From positions 1,662,344 through 1,726,343 of the forward strand of contig LNAC01000019.1 of assembly GCA_002007465.1 (NCBI GenBank): 64,000 nucleotides of DNA, read 5' to 3'. Below, one piece after another: positions 48,102-60,952 of the stretch; within the stretch, counting starts at the first letter, position 1, and each line of letters starts with the position of its first letter. Position numbers and translations under genes: made by a program. The stretch is from Ailurus styani (lineage: Eukaryota; Chordata; Mammalia; Carnivora; Ailuridae). The notes under the pieces were generated by a model. That model was not told where the DNA came from. It saw only the letters and a program-made list of their open reading frames with translations, and made no database searches.

Positions 48102-50184
48102 GCTGTGGTTCAGAGGAGAATCGTGGTTAAAAAAAAAAGTCTTTGAGTTAAAAACCAAAAATGATGGGTAATCTAAGAATAAAAAGGTTATTACCTGCTA
48201 AAACATAATGAAATATTTTGGGTGTCTTCTCCCACCACTTCCCAAATTTAAGCATCAAAAAACATTTATATCCTTCTTCCTGCTGCCCCACTACAAATTT
48301 TTGATGAGTAGGACAGGCATGATCACAAACCACCAATTTTATTTAATGATGAGCTGCAACCGATTACAACAAAGTACCTAAGCAGCACATATTTCCTGAA
48401 AGCCAACTTGTGGTTTGCAAAAATGGAGGCAGAAGTTGACTCTTCCTGAAAAGCTCAGAAACCACAGTTACCAAAACAGAAATAAATTAAAGGGAAGTAC
48501 TAATATCTGTTTGTTTGGTATTTTCCCAATTTCACACACTAAACTGAAAGAACCTCCTTCTGAATGGACCCCTCTCCATTTTTAGTGCAGAAGAGCCAGG
48601 ATCACCACCTTCCTTCGAGGAGAAACGTTTCCTTCTCAAAGAAAAGGAACAAATGGCAACAAGAGGGTCTCACTAAAACCACATAAAGATTTCATACTGC
48701 TAACTCAGAAACTCATTCTTGAAAATACTTACACTGAAAGCCTATCTGGCGATTGCTAAGGCAACAGAGAAGTCTCCCATGCTCCGGGGGGTGGGGGCTG
48801 GGAACCCATAAGCTGGGGATAGAATGTGCATTTTTGAAAGTGCTGAGAGACTTCTATTAAAAAAATAATTAAAAAAATGCACACTCTTGCTTTGGAGTCT
48901 TGTCTGTATTTTAGGGAAAGACCCTGTAGTTTTTGTGGTAAGCAGGAATAAACCCTCAGACACATAAAATTACGACAGTAGCTGTGTATGTATATACTTT
49001 ACAGTTTATATTTATAAAATATAACATATCAGCAGTATGTGCTGCTTCTGATTCAAATTGTGACCCAATCTTTTCCAATACCAGACTCTACGCTCCATGC
49101 ATATTAAAAACTTTTTGGCAGCAACAGAGCACAAGCATTTCAGCAATGGGGGAGAGGAGTTAGGGCCTTAACTGTTAAAATTCGACAACAGCTGCACCAG
49201 TCACTAGAGAACTTCTGCATCCAGTGAACATTTCTTGAATAACATAGACAGGTCAGGCTTTGGGCAGTGCTGGTGACACACGTGCCCGATTCTGGGCTCT
49301 TTGAGCAATAAGCATAATTTAAAATTCAAAGGACACGGAACGGGAAGAATACATATCAAGGAGAGAAATGATTACTTATATGAAATGATTAAATCCCCCC
49401 CCAACAAGATATTTGACTCTGATTATATGATGTCAGAACCACATCAGAGGTTTGAGTTGGAATGAAAGATTTTAAAACCTCATTTGCAAGGTCTCCGAGC
49501 AGAAGCTAACACATTAGTGAAATGATCTTCCATTCCAGCCTGGGAAACGTACAGCATAAGTCTAGAACAGCTGTCCTGGGCAAGAGTGTTTGAAAATGTT
49601 AATAAAGACAGAAGGAAATATTGTAGATCTGTATATTATGGGAAAGCTCTGTTCAAATAAATGCCGCAGTTCTTCCCTAAGTGCCAGAGAGGGAGAATTC
49701 CACCGCCAGCACACTGTCGGTTCCAAATGAGCAAACTGAGGGGGGACGGCAGTGGCGCTGAGTAAACGCCTGTGACAAGAGCGACGCCATCATCCAGGGG
49801 TGGGCACGGAGGCCTTCACTGCCCATTAGGAGACTTGGATGTGAACCTTGTTCGCTCATCATTTATGGTCTGAGAACTACCTGTCAGGCCCCATGCTAGG
49901 CCCTGGGGACGCCCGGGGGACTAGGACATCTGCTCTCCATGAGTGCCCAGTCAAGTGAGTAGAGAATGACAAGCTGGTAATCATAACACAGTGTGATGAC
50001 TGCCACGTAGAGAGCTGCCCAGGGTCCTCTGGGAGAACAGAGGAGGAAGCATCCAACAATCACATGGGCCCTGAGAAGGCTTTCTGAACGAGGCAGTGTC
50101 TGCCCTGAGCTGAAGCTACCAGAGTCAATAACATCATCACCCCCCATACCCTGGTTCCTGCGAGGCCCAGCCGCACGCTCCAAC

Positions 50185-50310
50185 ACTGCGCCAGACACAG
50201 CCCACACATGCCTATGCACTTTGTGCAAGCCATGCTCCCATTTCACAGGACCTGCGAGAAGAGCAGCTCGGAAAGCTGAAGGGGATTTACTCAAGGTCAG
50301 GTGGGTGCTA
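50185..50310 (+). repeat. MIR-like remnant
   Basis: 'gctcccatttcacaggacc' and 'tttactcaaggtcaggtgg' resemble the MIR core and 3' side. Confidence 0.5.
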
Positions 50311-50402
50311 AAGCCCATTCTGACTAGACTGCACAGAGTTCACAGCCTAACATCCTTCTGGGCGGCTGGAACAGAATAACAGAATGCAAAGAGAGGAATG
50401 GC

Positions 50403-50574
50403 GGGGGGGGGGGGGGGGGGGCTGGNNNNNNNNNNNNNNNNNNNNNNNNNNNNNNNNNNNNNNNNNNNNNNNNNNNNNNNNNNNNNNNNNNNNNNNNNNN
50501 NNNNNNNNNNNNNNNNNNNNNNNNNNNNNNNNNNNNNNNNNNNNNNNNNNNNNNNTTTTTTTTTTTTTTTTTTT
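50403..50574. other. Assembly gap (130 N) between G19 and T19 homopolymers
   Basis: A run of 19 G (50403-50421), then ctgg, then N from 50426 to 50555, then 19 T (50556-50574). The homopolymers at the gap edges suggest sequencing drop-out at a low-complexity site. The true length and content are unknown. It lies inside an ARHGAP10 intron and affects no recognised exon. Confidence 0.97.
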
Positions 50575-51565
50575 GTAAGCACAGAGGACCCTTCTCACTA
50601 GCTAGAGGTCATGGCAAGCAGCAAGAGAATGACCTTGGAGCACCGGCTGGAGGCTGGTGCCCCAGGCACTGTCAGCCTTGGCTGAGGGTCATCCACACCT
50701 GAAACCTGGGTAAGGATAAACTCCCTGGTCTCAATTTCCTTAACGAAAGTGAAATGAATCATTAACGGGCGAAGTGGCTGTATGGCTTCAGTGGGGTACC
50801 AGGTGTGAGGCACCCTGCAGTGACGGGCACTGACTCAACACTCAATAAATGAAGCCCCAATGATGAGCGTTAGGGACTTTGGAGTCAAAGGTCACCTCTG
50901 CCTTCCAGGGTTATGTCATCACGAAGAAGTCATTTTCTTTACCCAAAGACAATATCTAAACTATATCAAAGAGGAAAAACTGGAGATATTCAGTGGATTT
51001 TACCATTAAAAAAAGAAAAAGTCGCTGAATGCCGTGAAGGCCATATGGTATCCTGGAATGGATCCTGGAAGAAAAGGGCATGAGTGGAGGAACTAATGAA
51101 ATCCAAATCAAGTCTAGAGTTAATAGTATTGTACCAATGCGAATTTCTTATTTTTGATAAAACTGCCATGATTCTGTGTGAGATGCTAACAGCAGGGGAA
51201 GCTGGTTGACGGGTTTAGTGTCTTGACTTTGTAGTGTCTTTGTAACTTCTCTGTAAATGTACAACTATTTCAAATAAAATTTTTATTTTAGACAATAGGT
51301 TATAAAAGAAAAAGGCCCCCTATAAACTCTTTATTCACTCAAACACTAAAGATCTTTTGACATTAGGATCACATCAGTTGAAGACATCCAAAAACCACAA
51401 GGAAACATTTTGCTTGGTTCAATGATGAGAAAAGATTCAGAAGGGTTACATTTAAAAATCACCTATACTGCCCACCTTAAGGCAATTAGCCTCACTTGCT
51501 GAACCTAGGTTTTAAGAAAAGTGTTTTTTCCAAAAAGATTTGTTTTATTTATAGATGAGACCAAA

Positions 51566-51765
51566 GTCTGAAAACTCTGTCTGGAAAGGGCCAGGCACTA
51601 AACACTTTAGGGTTTGCAGGCCATACAGCTGGTCTCCTAACTCCTTCTCTCTGCTGTCACCGCTGGGCCAGAAACCGCATCAGTGATTGGGTGGCTATGT
51701 GCCAATAAAACTTTATGTATACACACACAAACAGGCAGAAGTGGGCCACAGTGTGCTGACCCTGA
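51566..51765 (+). mobile_element. hAT-like MITE, second copy
   Basis: Shares 'gaaagggccagg..actaaacactttagg' type wording and 'aataaaactttatgtataca' and ends 'gtgtgctgaccctgac', matching the family of 4854-5174 in the same orientation. The left inverted repeat is decayed. Confidence 0.65.
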
Positions 51766-53696
51766 CACTCAGAGGGACCAGATGAGAATCCGTTTCAGAG
51801 TGTAGCGTTGGGAAGATGACAATGATGGCAAATTCCCCTGGGCCTGAGAAGTCCCTGTCCCCCACCCCCTGTCTACACTGGCTTTGTGGCATGGGGCCCC
51901 CACTATGTGCCAGAAGCCCATCTGCAAATGCCCAGGGCTTGCCCCCAGCAGAAGCACTCCGTACCAGCTGTTCATGAGCACCTCCCACACACGAGGGAGA
52001 CAACAGTGTATCAAGCCAGCACATAAAAGCAATAACTTGATCGCCCTTGAGAAAAAAAGTATTTTGCAGGAAGGGCTGAGCCAGGAGAGGAGAAAGAGCC
52101 CCACAGGAAATCACTGGAGCACAGCTAAGACAAAACTTTTTCAAGCTGGACCCAGCCACAGTGAACACGAGGTCCTCCCCTCCCTGAGGCTCCTGGGGTT
52201 TCCCTCCTTAAGGAGAAAGGATGCCATCACCTAGTCATCCTACAGATTATGAAGTTCACTCTATACCTGATCATTTTCCTGGGTTTTGCTATAAAAGAAT
52301 TGTCTTAGAATTATATCTCTGACCCATCTTTCACTCAAAGAACATTCCCTGAATCTCATTTTTCTTCCTTCCAGATGATCACTGGAATGAGGTAAGAGGG
52401 TTGCACTTTAGCTTGCTAGCTGAACAGAAAAGGAACTGAAGCTTCATTTTAGAAAATGATGGGGCATTAGAGGTCTCAGCATTGAGGTCTTGCAGGATAA
52501 CTGACAGAAATGTTTCTATCAGCTCAATTCTTATGTGGAAAACAGCTGCCACCCGGTATGAGGCCTGAACATACAACACAGGGCCTACCAAGCACAGCTC
52601 AAAAGGGGTACAGCATTACACTGCTAAGAAAAGCCCTCAGTTACTTACCAAGCTGGTTTTATGAGTTACCTGTTCTAATAGGTAAGCTATCGATCCTGCG
52701 CAGAATAATTTGCAAAGTGGCCTGGTACCAGCGGTATGCCATGCTTTGGTTATGCAATATCCAAAGGCCCTATTCTCAGAGGGTTCTCCAAAGGAGGTTC
52801 CTACAGAGAGAGCCAAGAAGAGGATCCCCAAGCGGAGTCCTCCTGGACCAAGCCCCTAGGATTCCCTAGGGCCAGAGAGGTTACTCCCCTGTGCTATACA
52901 GTCAGGAGATTATGGAACTGATGAACCAGGAAGTCAGGGTAACCTACACAAGAATATCAAATTAGGTTCTCAGAGGGAAGCAATCCAGACAGGTGGCTGG
53001 CCACCTGGCACTCCCAGGGGAACAGAGACTGGGTTTTATTAGATGTGATACCTTGAAACCTCACAATCCAGAAGGGCAAGTGTGGTGATTTCCCTTTCAC
53101 AGGCAATCTTGCTAAGCCCTGGTTTTTTTAGATAATTTATATAAGGCCTTCGAGGTTTTCAGAAGCAGAACGTAGATACAAAGCCAAGCCTGTTTGACTC
53201 TACACTCAATGCTATACCAGTGTAAACAATCTTCCACCTTACAGAGAACTCAGGAGGTCCTTTCCTTCATTTTGATATGAAGACACCACCAACAAATGCA
53301 TGCACAGCGAATGATAAATTATAACAACAAAAACCAACGAAACATAAAATAGTGAGAAGACGTAATTGGTTCTTTGAGTTAAGGGGCAGAAAAGTTACGA
53401 CAAAATTCCAACGCATGTCTTAATTTCAGAAAGCCAACTTTCCGTTATGGGGCTTTAAAGTCACATGCACCATCAACATTCTCAACTGAAAATAAAACCT
53501 TAGAATTTTGGAACCTGCAGTTACAGCACAAGGGAAGATGTGAATTAAGCCACATGCAAATCCAGGTACACAATACAAATACCAAAAATGCCCTAGCAAG
53601 ACACACAGGACAATATGGAAGGTTGTGAAGACCCTAAGGAGCCAGCTCTTCATAGAGCTGGAGAGAAGAATCAAGGAAATAGCCAGGACAAAAACT

Positions 53697-55050
53697 GTAC
53701 CCAAAACCTGGCACAAAAACAGACACATAGATCATAGATCAAAGAAACAGAGAAGAAAGAACCCAGAAATGGACCCTTAACTCTAAGGTCAGCTAATCTT
53801 CAATGAAGCAGGAAAGAATGTCCAATGAAAAAAGACAGTCTCGGGGTGCATGGGTGGCTCAGTGGGTTAAGCCTCTGCCTTCGGCTCAGGTCATGATCTC
53901 AGGGTCCTGGGGTCGAGCCCCACATCAGGCTCCCTGCTCAATGGGGAGCCTGCTTCCTCACCTCACACACATTCAGCCATTTTAATGGCTAAAATTAACC
54001 AGTCGAGAAACAACAGGTGTTGGCGAGGATGCAGAGAAAGGGAAACCTCCTACACTGCCTACACTGCTGGTGGGAATCCAAGCTGGTGCAGCCACTCTGG
54101 AAAACAGTATGGAGGTTCCTCAAAAAGTTGAAAATAGAGCTACCCTATGACCCAGAAATCGCACCACTGGGTATTCACCCCAAAGATACAAATGTAGTGA
54201 TTCGAAGGGGCACATGCACCTGAATGTTTACAGCAGCAATGTCCACAATAGCCAAACTATGGAAAGAGCCCAGATGTCCATCAATAAGTGAATGCATAAA
54301 GAAGATGTGGTGTCAAAGATAAACTCGAAATGGATGAAAGACCTCAACGTGAGGCAGGAATCTATCAAAATCCTAGAGGAGAACATAGGCAGTAACCTCT
54401 TTGACATCAGCCATAGCAACTTCTTTTAAGACACGTCTCCAAAGGCAAAGGAAACAAAAGCGAAAATGAACCTTTGGGACTTCATCAAGATAAAAAGCTT
54501 CTGCACAGCAAAGGAAACCATCAACAGATACAGATGTAGTGAAAAGGAGGGCCATATGTACCCCAATGTTCATAGCAGCAATGTCCGCAATTGCCAAACT
54601 GTGGAAAGAGCCGATATGCCCTTCAACAGACGAATGAGTAAAGAAGATGTGGTCCATATATACAATGGAATATTACACAGCCATCAGAAAGGATGAATAC
54701 CCAACTTTTGTATCAACATGGACGGGACTGGAGGAGATTACGTTGAGTGAAATAAGTCAAGCAGAGAAAGTCAATTATATGGTTTCACTTATTTGTGGAA
54801 CATAAGGAATAACATGGAGGACTCTAGGGGAAGGGAAGGAAAAGTGAATTGGGGTAAATCGGAGGGGGAGATGAAACACGAGAGACTGTGGACTCTGAGA
54901 AACAAACTGAGGGTTATGGAGGGGAGGGGGGGGATGGGTGAGCCTGGTGGTGGGTATTAAGGAGGGCACATATTGCATGGAGCACTGGGTGTGGTGTATA
55001 AACAGTGAATCTTGGATCACTGAAAAAATAAAATAAATAAATAAGAAAGA
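53697..55050 (+). mobile_element. Carnivore L1 3' part, sense, internally rearranged
   Basis: Sense L1 ORF2 phrases are present but out of order. 53697-53842 is from the middle/late ORF2 (cagacacatagatcatagatc, ccagaaatggacccttaact). After a truncated SINE, 53980-54308 is from the ORF2 C-terminus ([18 protein letters not shown]). Then 54310-54525 returns to an earlier ORF2 segment ([33 protein letters not shown]). Then 54535-54700 repeats the C-terminal part, and the carnivore L1 3'UTR follows to about 55050. The stretch around 54200-54300 is therefore present twice. Many stops; inactive. Confidence 0.8.
53843..53966 (+). mobile_element. Truncated CAN-SINE, sense
   Basis: Starts ggggtgcatgggtggctcag and runs through gagcctgcttcctcacctc, then joins L1 sequence with no A/T-rich tail. 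The 3' half is missing, probably lost in the rearrangement that scrambled the surrounding L1. Confidence 0.88.
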
Positions 55051-55062
55051 AGATGCGTGTGT

Positions 55063-55095
<33 letters not shown>

Positions 55096-55480
55096 AATAC
55101 TATGCAGCCATCAAAAAACCTGAAATTTTGCCATGTGCAATGATGTGGATGGAACTAAAGGGTATTATGCTTAGCAAAATAAGTCAATCAGAGAAAGACA
55201 GTTATCATATGATCCCACTGATACGAGGAATTTGAGAAATAAGACAAAGGATCATAGGGGAAGGGAGGGAAAAATGAAATAAGATGAAACCAGAGAGGGA
55301 GATAAAGCATGAGACTCTTAATCTCTGGAAACAAACTGAGGGTTACTGGGGGTTGGGGGGTAGGGATAGGGTGGCTGGCTGATGGACATTGGGGAGGGTA
55401 TGTGCTATCGTTAACACTGTGAATTGTGTAAGACTGATGAATCACAGACCTATACCCCTGAAACAAATAATACATTATAT
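55050..55480 (+). mobile_element. Second carnivore L1 3' end, sense
   Basis: It begins around a CA repeat, then 'ggaatactatgcagccatc', 'gcttagcaaaataagtcaat' and a carnivore-type 3'UTR ('gactcttaatctctggaaac', 'gatggacattggggagggta', 'cccctgaaacaaataataca'). It directly follows the first L1 in the same orientation. Confidence 0.88.
55065..55092 (+). repeat. (CA)14 microsatellite
   Basis: CA repeat at the junction of the two L1 3' ends. Confidence 0.92.
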
Positions 55481-55481
55481 G

Positions 55482-55518
55482 TTTTGTTTGTTTGTTTGTT
55501 TGTTTGTTTGTTTGTTTT
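55482..55518 (+). repeat. (TTTG)n microsatellite
   Basis: About nine TTTG units right after the L1 3' end, in the place where its poly(A) tail would be expected. Confidence 0.92.
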
Positions 55519-57992
55519 AAAAAAGGCTGCTTTGGGCTAACAGCCAGGGAACTTGGTCCTCCAACTCATGGGCCCTATTCTTCTTTCACTTCAGGTATCT
55601 CAGACTGCAACCTTTCTGAATCCACCAGGGGACTTTGCTGCTCACTTAGGTGTGGGGGGTGGGAGCAGGGACTGGCTTCCAACTCACTCTTCATAGTAGC
55701 CGGCACCAAAAAAGACGTCCTTTCATATGAAGGTACTACCTCAACTAGAGACCTCAATCCATGTAACCCACCACAATCTGTAATCAAAGCCAGCCTACAG
55801 GTAAGCAGAGAAAAGTGCGACACTTATTAGGATACCATCTCCCCAGTAGCCAATAAAGATGCTGAAAATTCCTATGATGGGCAATTCATTGCTCTTCTGA
55901 TCTCTTTTTAAACTTACGTAATTTTCCTCCCCTTGCTACAAAAGCATTATGTGTTCATTTGAGACAAGTTAGGTGGAAAAAAAAAAAGTAGATGTCGGCG
56001 GGGAGAACTTTTAAGAGATAAATTCCCTATTTTCTTTTTAAACAATAATCATAACAAGAAAGGGGAAAAATATAAGATACCAATTTCTAGGGTGAACTGA
56101 CTGTCCCTGGCCAAGAAGGGTTGGGATCAGTAAAATCGAAAGTAAGTCTCTCTGAAGGAGTGGAGAAGACGCAAAAAGGAAAGAAAATGAGATGAAGGGA
56201 GCAGGTGAAGACAAAGCTTCCGTGTGACTGCTATCTTCTAATTTGTGTGTGTCAAATTTCACAGAAATTTGTTAAAAACTGTTTAAGATTATTAATTTTC
56301 TGAACTTCAGACAAATCACTCATGGTTTATTGTGGTATACTAAGCCACAAATCAAACTTAAAGGGCTCCCAGAAAAATATGTTCATCAACTTTTCCTAAA
56401 AAGCAACCATGGAACCAATAGTCAAGTAATTTAAAATGCCAAGTAGTTGTCTATGGGCAACCTCAAACTGTTTGGACAATTTAAAGGACGCAAGTTATTT
56501 CATTGACAAGCAACAAATGGTTTCCAGTGAGCACGCACAGCATCTATGGATGACATGCAGCACAAGGCTGTGAATGGGAGTGGGAGTCTACTGTCTAATG
56601 ACTGCAAGCAACTAGAATTAGGCATGGATCTGTTGCACAAAAGGAGCTCTGGAAAGCAACCAGGAAAGACTTGCTTAATATTAAGGATGAACTAAGCCAA
56701 GCTTCTCATCAGATGGGACAGAAGGATCTACTGCCCTCCTGGCCCGCCAGAGCACCGGGTAAGTTGTACCTTGGAACACCAACATTCCCAACCACACAGA
56801 CATATTCTATGATGCTGCCATCTTGGAGGTGGGGATGTGCTGGCAAGAATGGGGGTGGACCTTTTCATTTGAAATCTATAGAGGAAGCAGATAGCAATGG
56901 TGGGTTATTCTTAAAAGAGATTTTCTTCTGTGGCAGGGAACCTAAAAGGATTACTTGTCAAGAACCTGCTCCATCATTTACAATTGAAGTAAATCTGTTT
57001 AGAGAAAACTACTTTATTGGGGGAAAAAAAAATGACTTCGGAACATCTGAAATACCTTGACCTATGATGTAATGTCCTCCAAGGAGACTGAGCTAGCAAT
57101 TCTTCATTGGCAATGAAGTCACCCGTCACCTTACTGAGTGTACAGGTAAGTAATAGCTCCTGATTGATTGACTGCAATGAATAATACCCACAAGTCATAA
57201 ACATCAGCAGAAACCCAAGAAATCCAATTCTGCTGTATTGTTTTCTACCTGTCAGAGGCTACAGCTGTATTTACACACTGCCTCTATCTGAATCTCGGCT
57301 GCTGTAGGCTTTCCTCTGCAAATTTGCTTTCCAGGGGCTAGGGTCATGGCATTTCTGTATGGCAGAGCTACTGGGGTCCTATGTGATCCACATACATTTG
57401 TCCGTGTTTGAGGACATGAGATAAAGCAAGTGTAAGTTTTGGAATGGAGAATCACTACCCTGGATTAAAACCAGGCAGCCCAGGCACTCCCTCCTTTTTT
57501 AAAGTCCTAGATAGAGATTTAATGACCCCAAACCAATTTTGGTTTCATTAAAAGGAATCTTCATCAGTATTTACACAGAGCCTACTATAGTCAATACAGT
57601 ACAGCTTGTGTGCAAAGATCATGGATTAAAAAAAAGGAAAAGAAACAAAAACACCACACAATGAAAACCACATTTACAGATGCTAAGGAAACAAAGAAAA
57701 AAGGCTATGAAGAGAAAATGGTGAGATTAATTCTGTGAAATTCCTGGAGAAAGACTCATTAATCTTTATAAGAAAGAAGGAAGATGGACCAGAAACAAAG
57801 CACAGTTGCTTAACAGACATTCAATGATATATAGAAAGAAATGAGATTACCAAGAGGAAGGCATTTTTATAAATACATAATATTTTATTTCCCATTTTAA
57901 GAACTATGTCAAGATCACTAAAAAGTTCAAAGAGTTATAAAACCCAATTTCTATCATCAATAATTTTATAATCTCGGAGTGAGAAAAAGACA

Positions 57993-58322
57993 GTATTATG
58001 GACTGAATGCTTGTGTCCCTCCAAAATTTATATGTTGAAACCCTACCCCCTTCTCTGTGATGCTATTAAGAAGTGGGGCCTTTGGAAAGCAATTAGGATT
58101 CAATGAGGTCATGAGAGTAGAATCCTCACAAATGGAATTAGGTGTCTTTATGAGAGTCACAAAGCCAGCACTCAGTAAATCAGAAGCAGGCTCTCACCAG
58201 AACCTGGCATGAGGACACCCTAATCTTGGAAATCTAACCTCCAGAACTGTGGGAAATAAATTTCTGTCATTTATATGCTACTCAAAGTATTTCTGTTATC
58301 ACAGCCTGAATGGACTAAAATA
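57993..58322 (+). repeat. MaLR/MLT1-like solo LTR, sense
   Basis: Opens 'tattatggactgaatgcttg' and 'tgtccctccaaaatttatat', has 'aagaagtggggcctttgg' and 'cctccagaactgtgggaaat' followed by AATAAA, and ends 'cctgaatggactaaaatac'. The AATAAA near the end and the ends fit an LTR. No internal retroviral sequence. Confidence 0.65.
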
Positions 58323-59430
58323 CACCGATGGGCAGAACTGGCAGATAGACTTTGATATGAATATACAGATAAACATATGCATATGCCACTTAAATATCAA
58401 CTAACACTAAAAGGTAAATATTACCTATACTAGAAGGCAATATCTTCCCCATGTCCAGCATCCGGTATAGACAGAAAGATACTGAGAATCTTCCTATAGA
58501 CTACAGCACTAGAGAAAGCTTCCTGAAAATGGAAACTAAATTAGACCCTAAAGATAGTCAGATCGCCTTGAGCAAAGAAAGGGGGAAATATTTCAGGCAC
58601 AGTGAATCAAAGTATGGGGTAGCCACCCAGGGGAACTTCAAGACAGCAAACACACCATCCCAGAAGAGTTTAAAAAAAAAAAAGAAAAGACAAGACAAGA
58701 AGAGCTATCACTCATCCTAATTACACTCCTCAGGGAAGCTGTTTACAATCTACACATGCCTGGCGCCCGGGGGACATGAGGGGCAGTTGTCTGTGTCACC
58801 TGGCATTCTGTTAGAAATGCATGCTTGGAGGCTCCCCCTCAAGCCTCGGGTTACTCTGGGGGGCAGGGGGCCAGCAGTGTGGGCTTCACAAGCCCTCCAG
58901 GTGATCTTGGTGAGTGCTCAAGCTTGAGACGCACTCCTCACTTCATGATAAATCTGGATTGAAATATGCTTACAAGTAAACCCTTCAAAAGATACACAAG
59001 AAACACTCTATATAATTAAGAAAAATATCCATGCATTTTATCCATTGCACAGAAAAAAAAACCAAAACCCAAATTCTTGAAGTAGGAAAAAGTCTACATT
59101 ATAACACAAATCTCCTTTCCAGACTCACTTCAACTACTTATTTTCCCCTCTCCCTTTTTGGCCTCTCAGTGTTGGAGTGCTTTCCATGACATTTTAAAAT
59201 TTGTCTGAATAGGAAGCTGGGGAATTCACTCCTCGTTTGATTTATGACCAAAAATATCAAGCCCTTCATGTTTCAGGCATGAACGTGCTACGAATTGAAC
59301 ATTGGCTATATCGTGGCTCATGTCACTTTCCTACAGAAGCACTCTGAAAGAGGTAGGACTAACTACACTGCTCTCCACTATGATACATACTTACTGAAAG
59401 AAATAATTAGAAATCTGGCTTTTGCTTTAA

Positions 59431-59465
59431 CACACACACACACACACACGCACCCACACACACCC
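59431..59465 (+). repeat. (CA)n microsatellite, interrupted
   Basis: CA units with CG and CC interruptions. Confidence 0.9.
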
Positions 59466-60792
59466 ATGCAAGTTCTACCCTCAGAGTGCCCAGGATTAGA
59501 TTCTTGGTTCCTATGTGACCACTGTGACTGGTGCTTGGAGTACTGAAGCGAAAAGAGAATTTTTAATCTAGAAAACGAATAATAAAAGTGACAAGCATGT
59601 TTGAGTAATATGCAATTTAAGTCCACAATACACAGTCTCCAGCATATAAATATACATATATTACAATCTTGGGGAAAAAGATCTCATCTGGAGAATGTTT
59701 CCTTATTTTGAGTTTCACTTGCAGTTTCAGTTAGATTTTCAGTCTTTAGGTCACCCCCAAACTTTAGCATACCAAAATTCTCCCAGTCTCTTTTAATACT
59801 TAATTAAGTTCATAATGATTTCATGTGACTCCAGCAGTAACTATAAAAAGCCAAGTAATGTGAGGGACGCTTTCCAATTCCATTTAAAGTCCCAAGAATG
59901 CCCAGCTAGGGTCGGATGACATCATTATCTATGACTTATTTTAAGCAACTTTGATTTTAAAAAAAATTTTTTTTTAACTTTGAAGACAAGACACCCAAAT
60001 ACTCTCAGGCTGAATTATAAATGTATTTTTGGATGTAATTTGATTGACTAATCAAGCAATGGCATGTAATTATTGGCATGTAGTGTTCTTTTTTGTTGTT
60101 GTTGTTCTCTGAGCATTTGTTTGAAATCTGATGCTCTTTGGATGTCCCAAACCACTACCAATCTGCATTTAGTCCACACCTTGGTCAGCACAGAAAGACA
60201 AACCATGTAGTCAGACCAGGTCCATGATATTGTTTGTATTAGTATTATTTGTCCTGATATACCTGAGCTGATCTGCACATGCCAGTCACTAAACCAAACT
60301 GAGAAGACAGAATCAGGTATTTCATCCATCAATTGTCAAGTATGCAGGGTGTTATGGAGAAGATAGAGAATATTAGCACAAAGCTCTTGAAAATTCAAAC
60401 AACTAAAATATCATTCTACAGATAGTTTCAAGAGTCTACATATGGATCACAATGCATGCATTCTCCTATGTCTAAAGGTTTGCATTACTAGTGAGAAAAC
60501 ACCCTGAGTATCTGAGTAGGACAGTAACAAATTTCCTTCATGCAACCCAAAACTGCCACAAATTAAACTCAAAACAGATTTGAAAGAGCACTCACCCACT
60601 TTTCCACATTGGGAGCACAGAGACACTTTCAAGGAATGACTTTCTTATGGATCACCCATCCTTAAGCATCCCACTGATCAGAGAACAGAGATCCTTATAC
60701 CTAACACTTTAGTACCCACTCACCATGTGAACTTCAAAATGAAGGTCACAGCCCTCCTTCCCTCAGCAACAAAGAGAAGCAGAGCTACTTAC

Positions 60793-60952
60793 ACAGGGGA
60801 TGCCCAGTCCCCAAAGCTGCCCCCATCTGCAAGAAGGTGGTTTTTGTCTGGTCCAAGAGGCCCATAGACAGCTACAGTCGTGGGAGATGGAGAGGAAAGT
60901 GAATCTAGATTCCCAGTAGAGGTATCCTCCTTAGGAAGGTTAGCACTGTCAC
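60793..60952 (-). CDS. ARHGAP10: ARHGAP10 exon encoding the Ser-rich linker after the RhoGAP domain
   Basis: After the acceptor ttccctccctag the exon starts 'gt', completing a split glycine codon. It encodes 52 residues, DSANLPKEDTS.. through SLSSPSP and DKNHLLADGGSFGDWASP, and ends 'gt' before a consensus donor gtaagt. DKNHLLADGGSFGDWAS is diagnostic of ARHGAP10. It would cover residues about 624-675, a disordered Ser/Thr/Pro segment between the RhoGAP and SH3 domains and a likely phosphorylation area (inference). The exon is 160 bases long, and its phase fits the exon at 43841-43993 across a 16.8 kb intron. The exon upstream of it, which should carry the residues just after the RhoGAP domain, was not found and probably lies beyond 64000. 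Confidence 0.96.

Larger units (their letters stand above)
43994..60792 (-). other. ARHGAP10: Long ARHGAP10 intron (16.8 kb)
   Basis: Bounded by donor gtaagt (60792-60787) and acceptor cacctgcag (ending 43994). Beyond the elements listed separately, 44030-46755 holds nothing identifiable except a C/T-rich stretch at 44690-45090. Nothing is recognised in 48120-50180, 50580-51560, 51770-53695, 55520-57990 or 58330-60790 apart from simple repeats. One assembly gap lies inside it. Confidence 0.88.

Noticed and set aside
50340..50601. Open frames running through the N block
   Set aside because: They consist of undefined bases plus homopolymer translation and carry no information.
57993..58322. 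Endogenous retrovirus with coding capacity
   Set aside because: Only LTR-like sequence is seen here and at 29755 and 36518; no gag-, pol- or env-like frame is attached.
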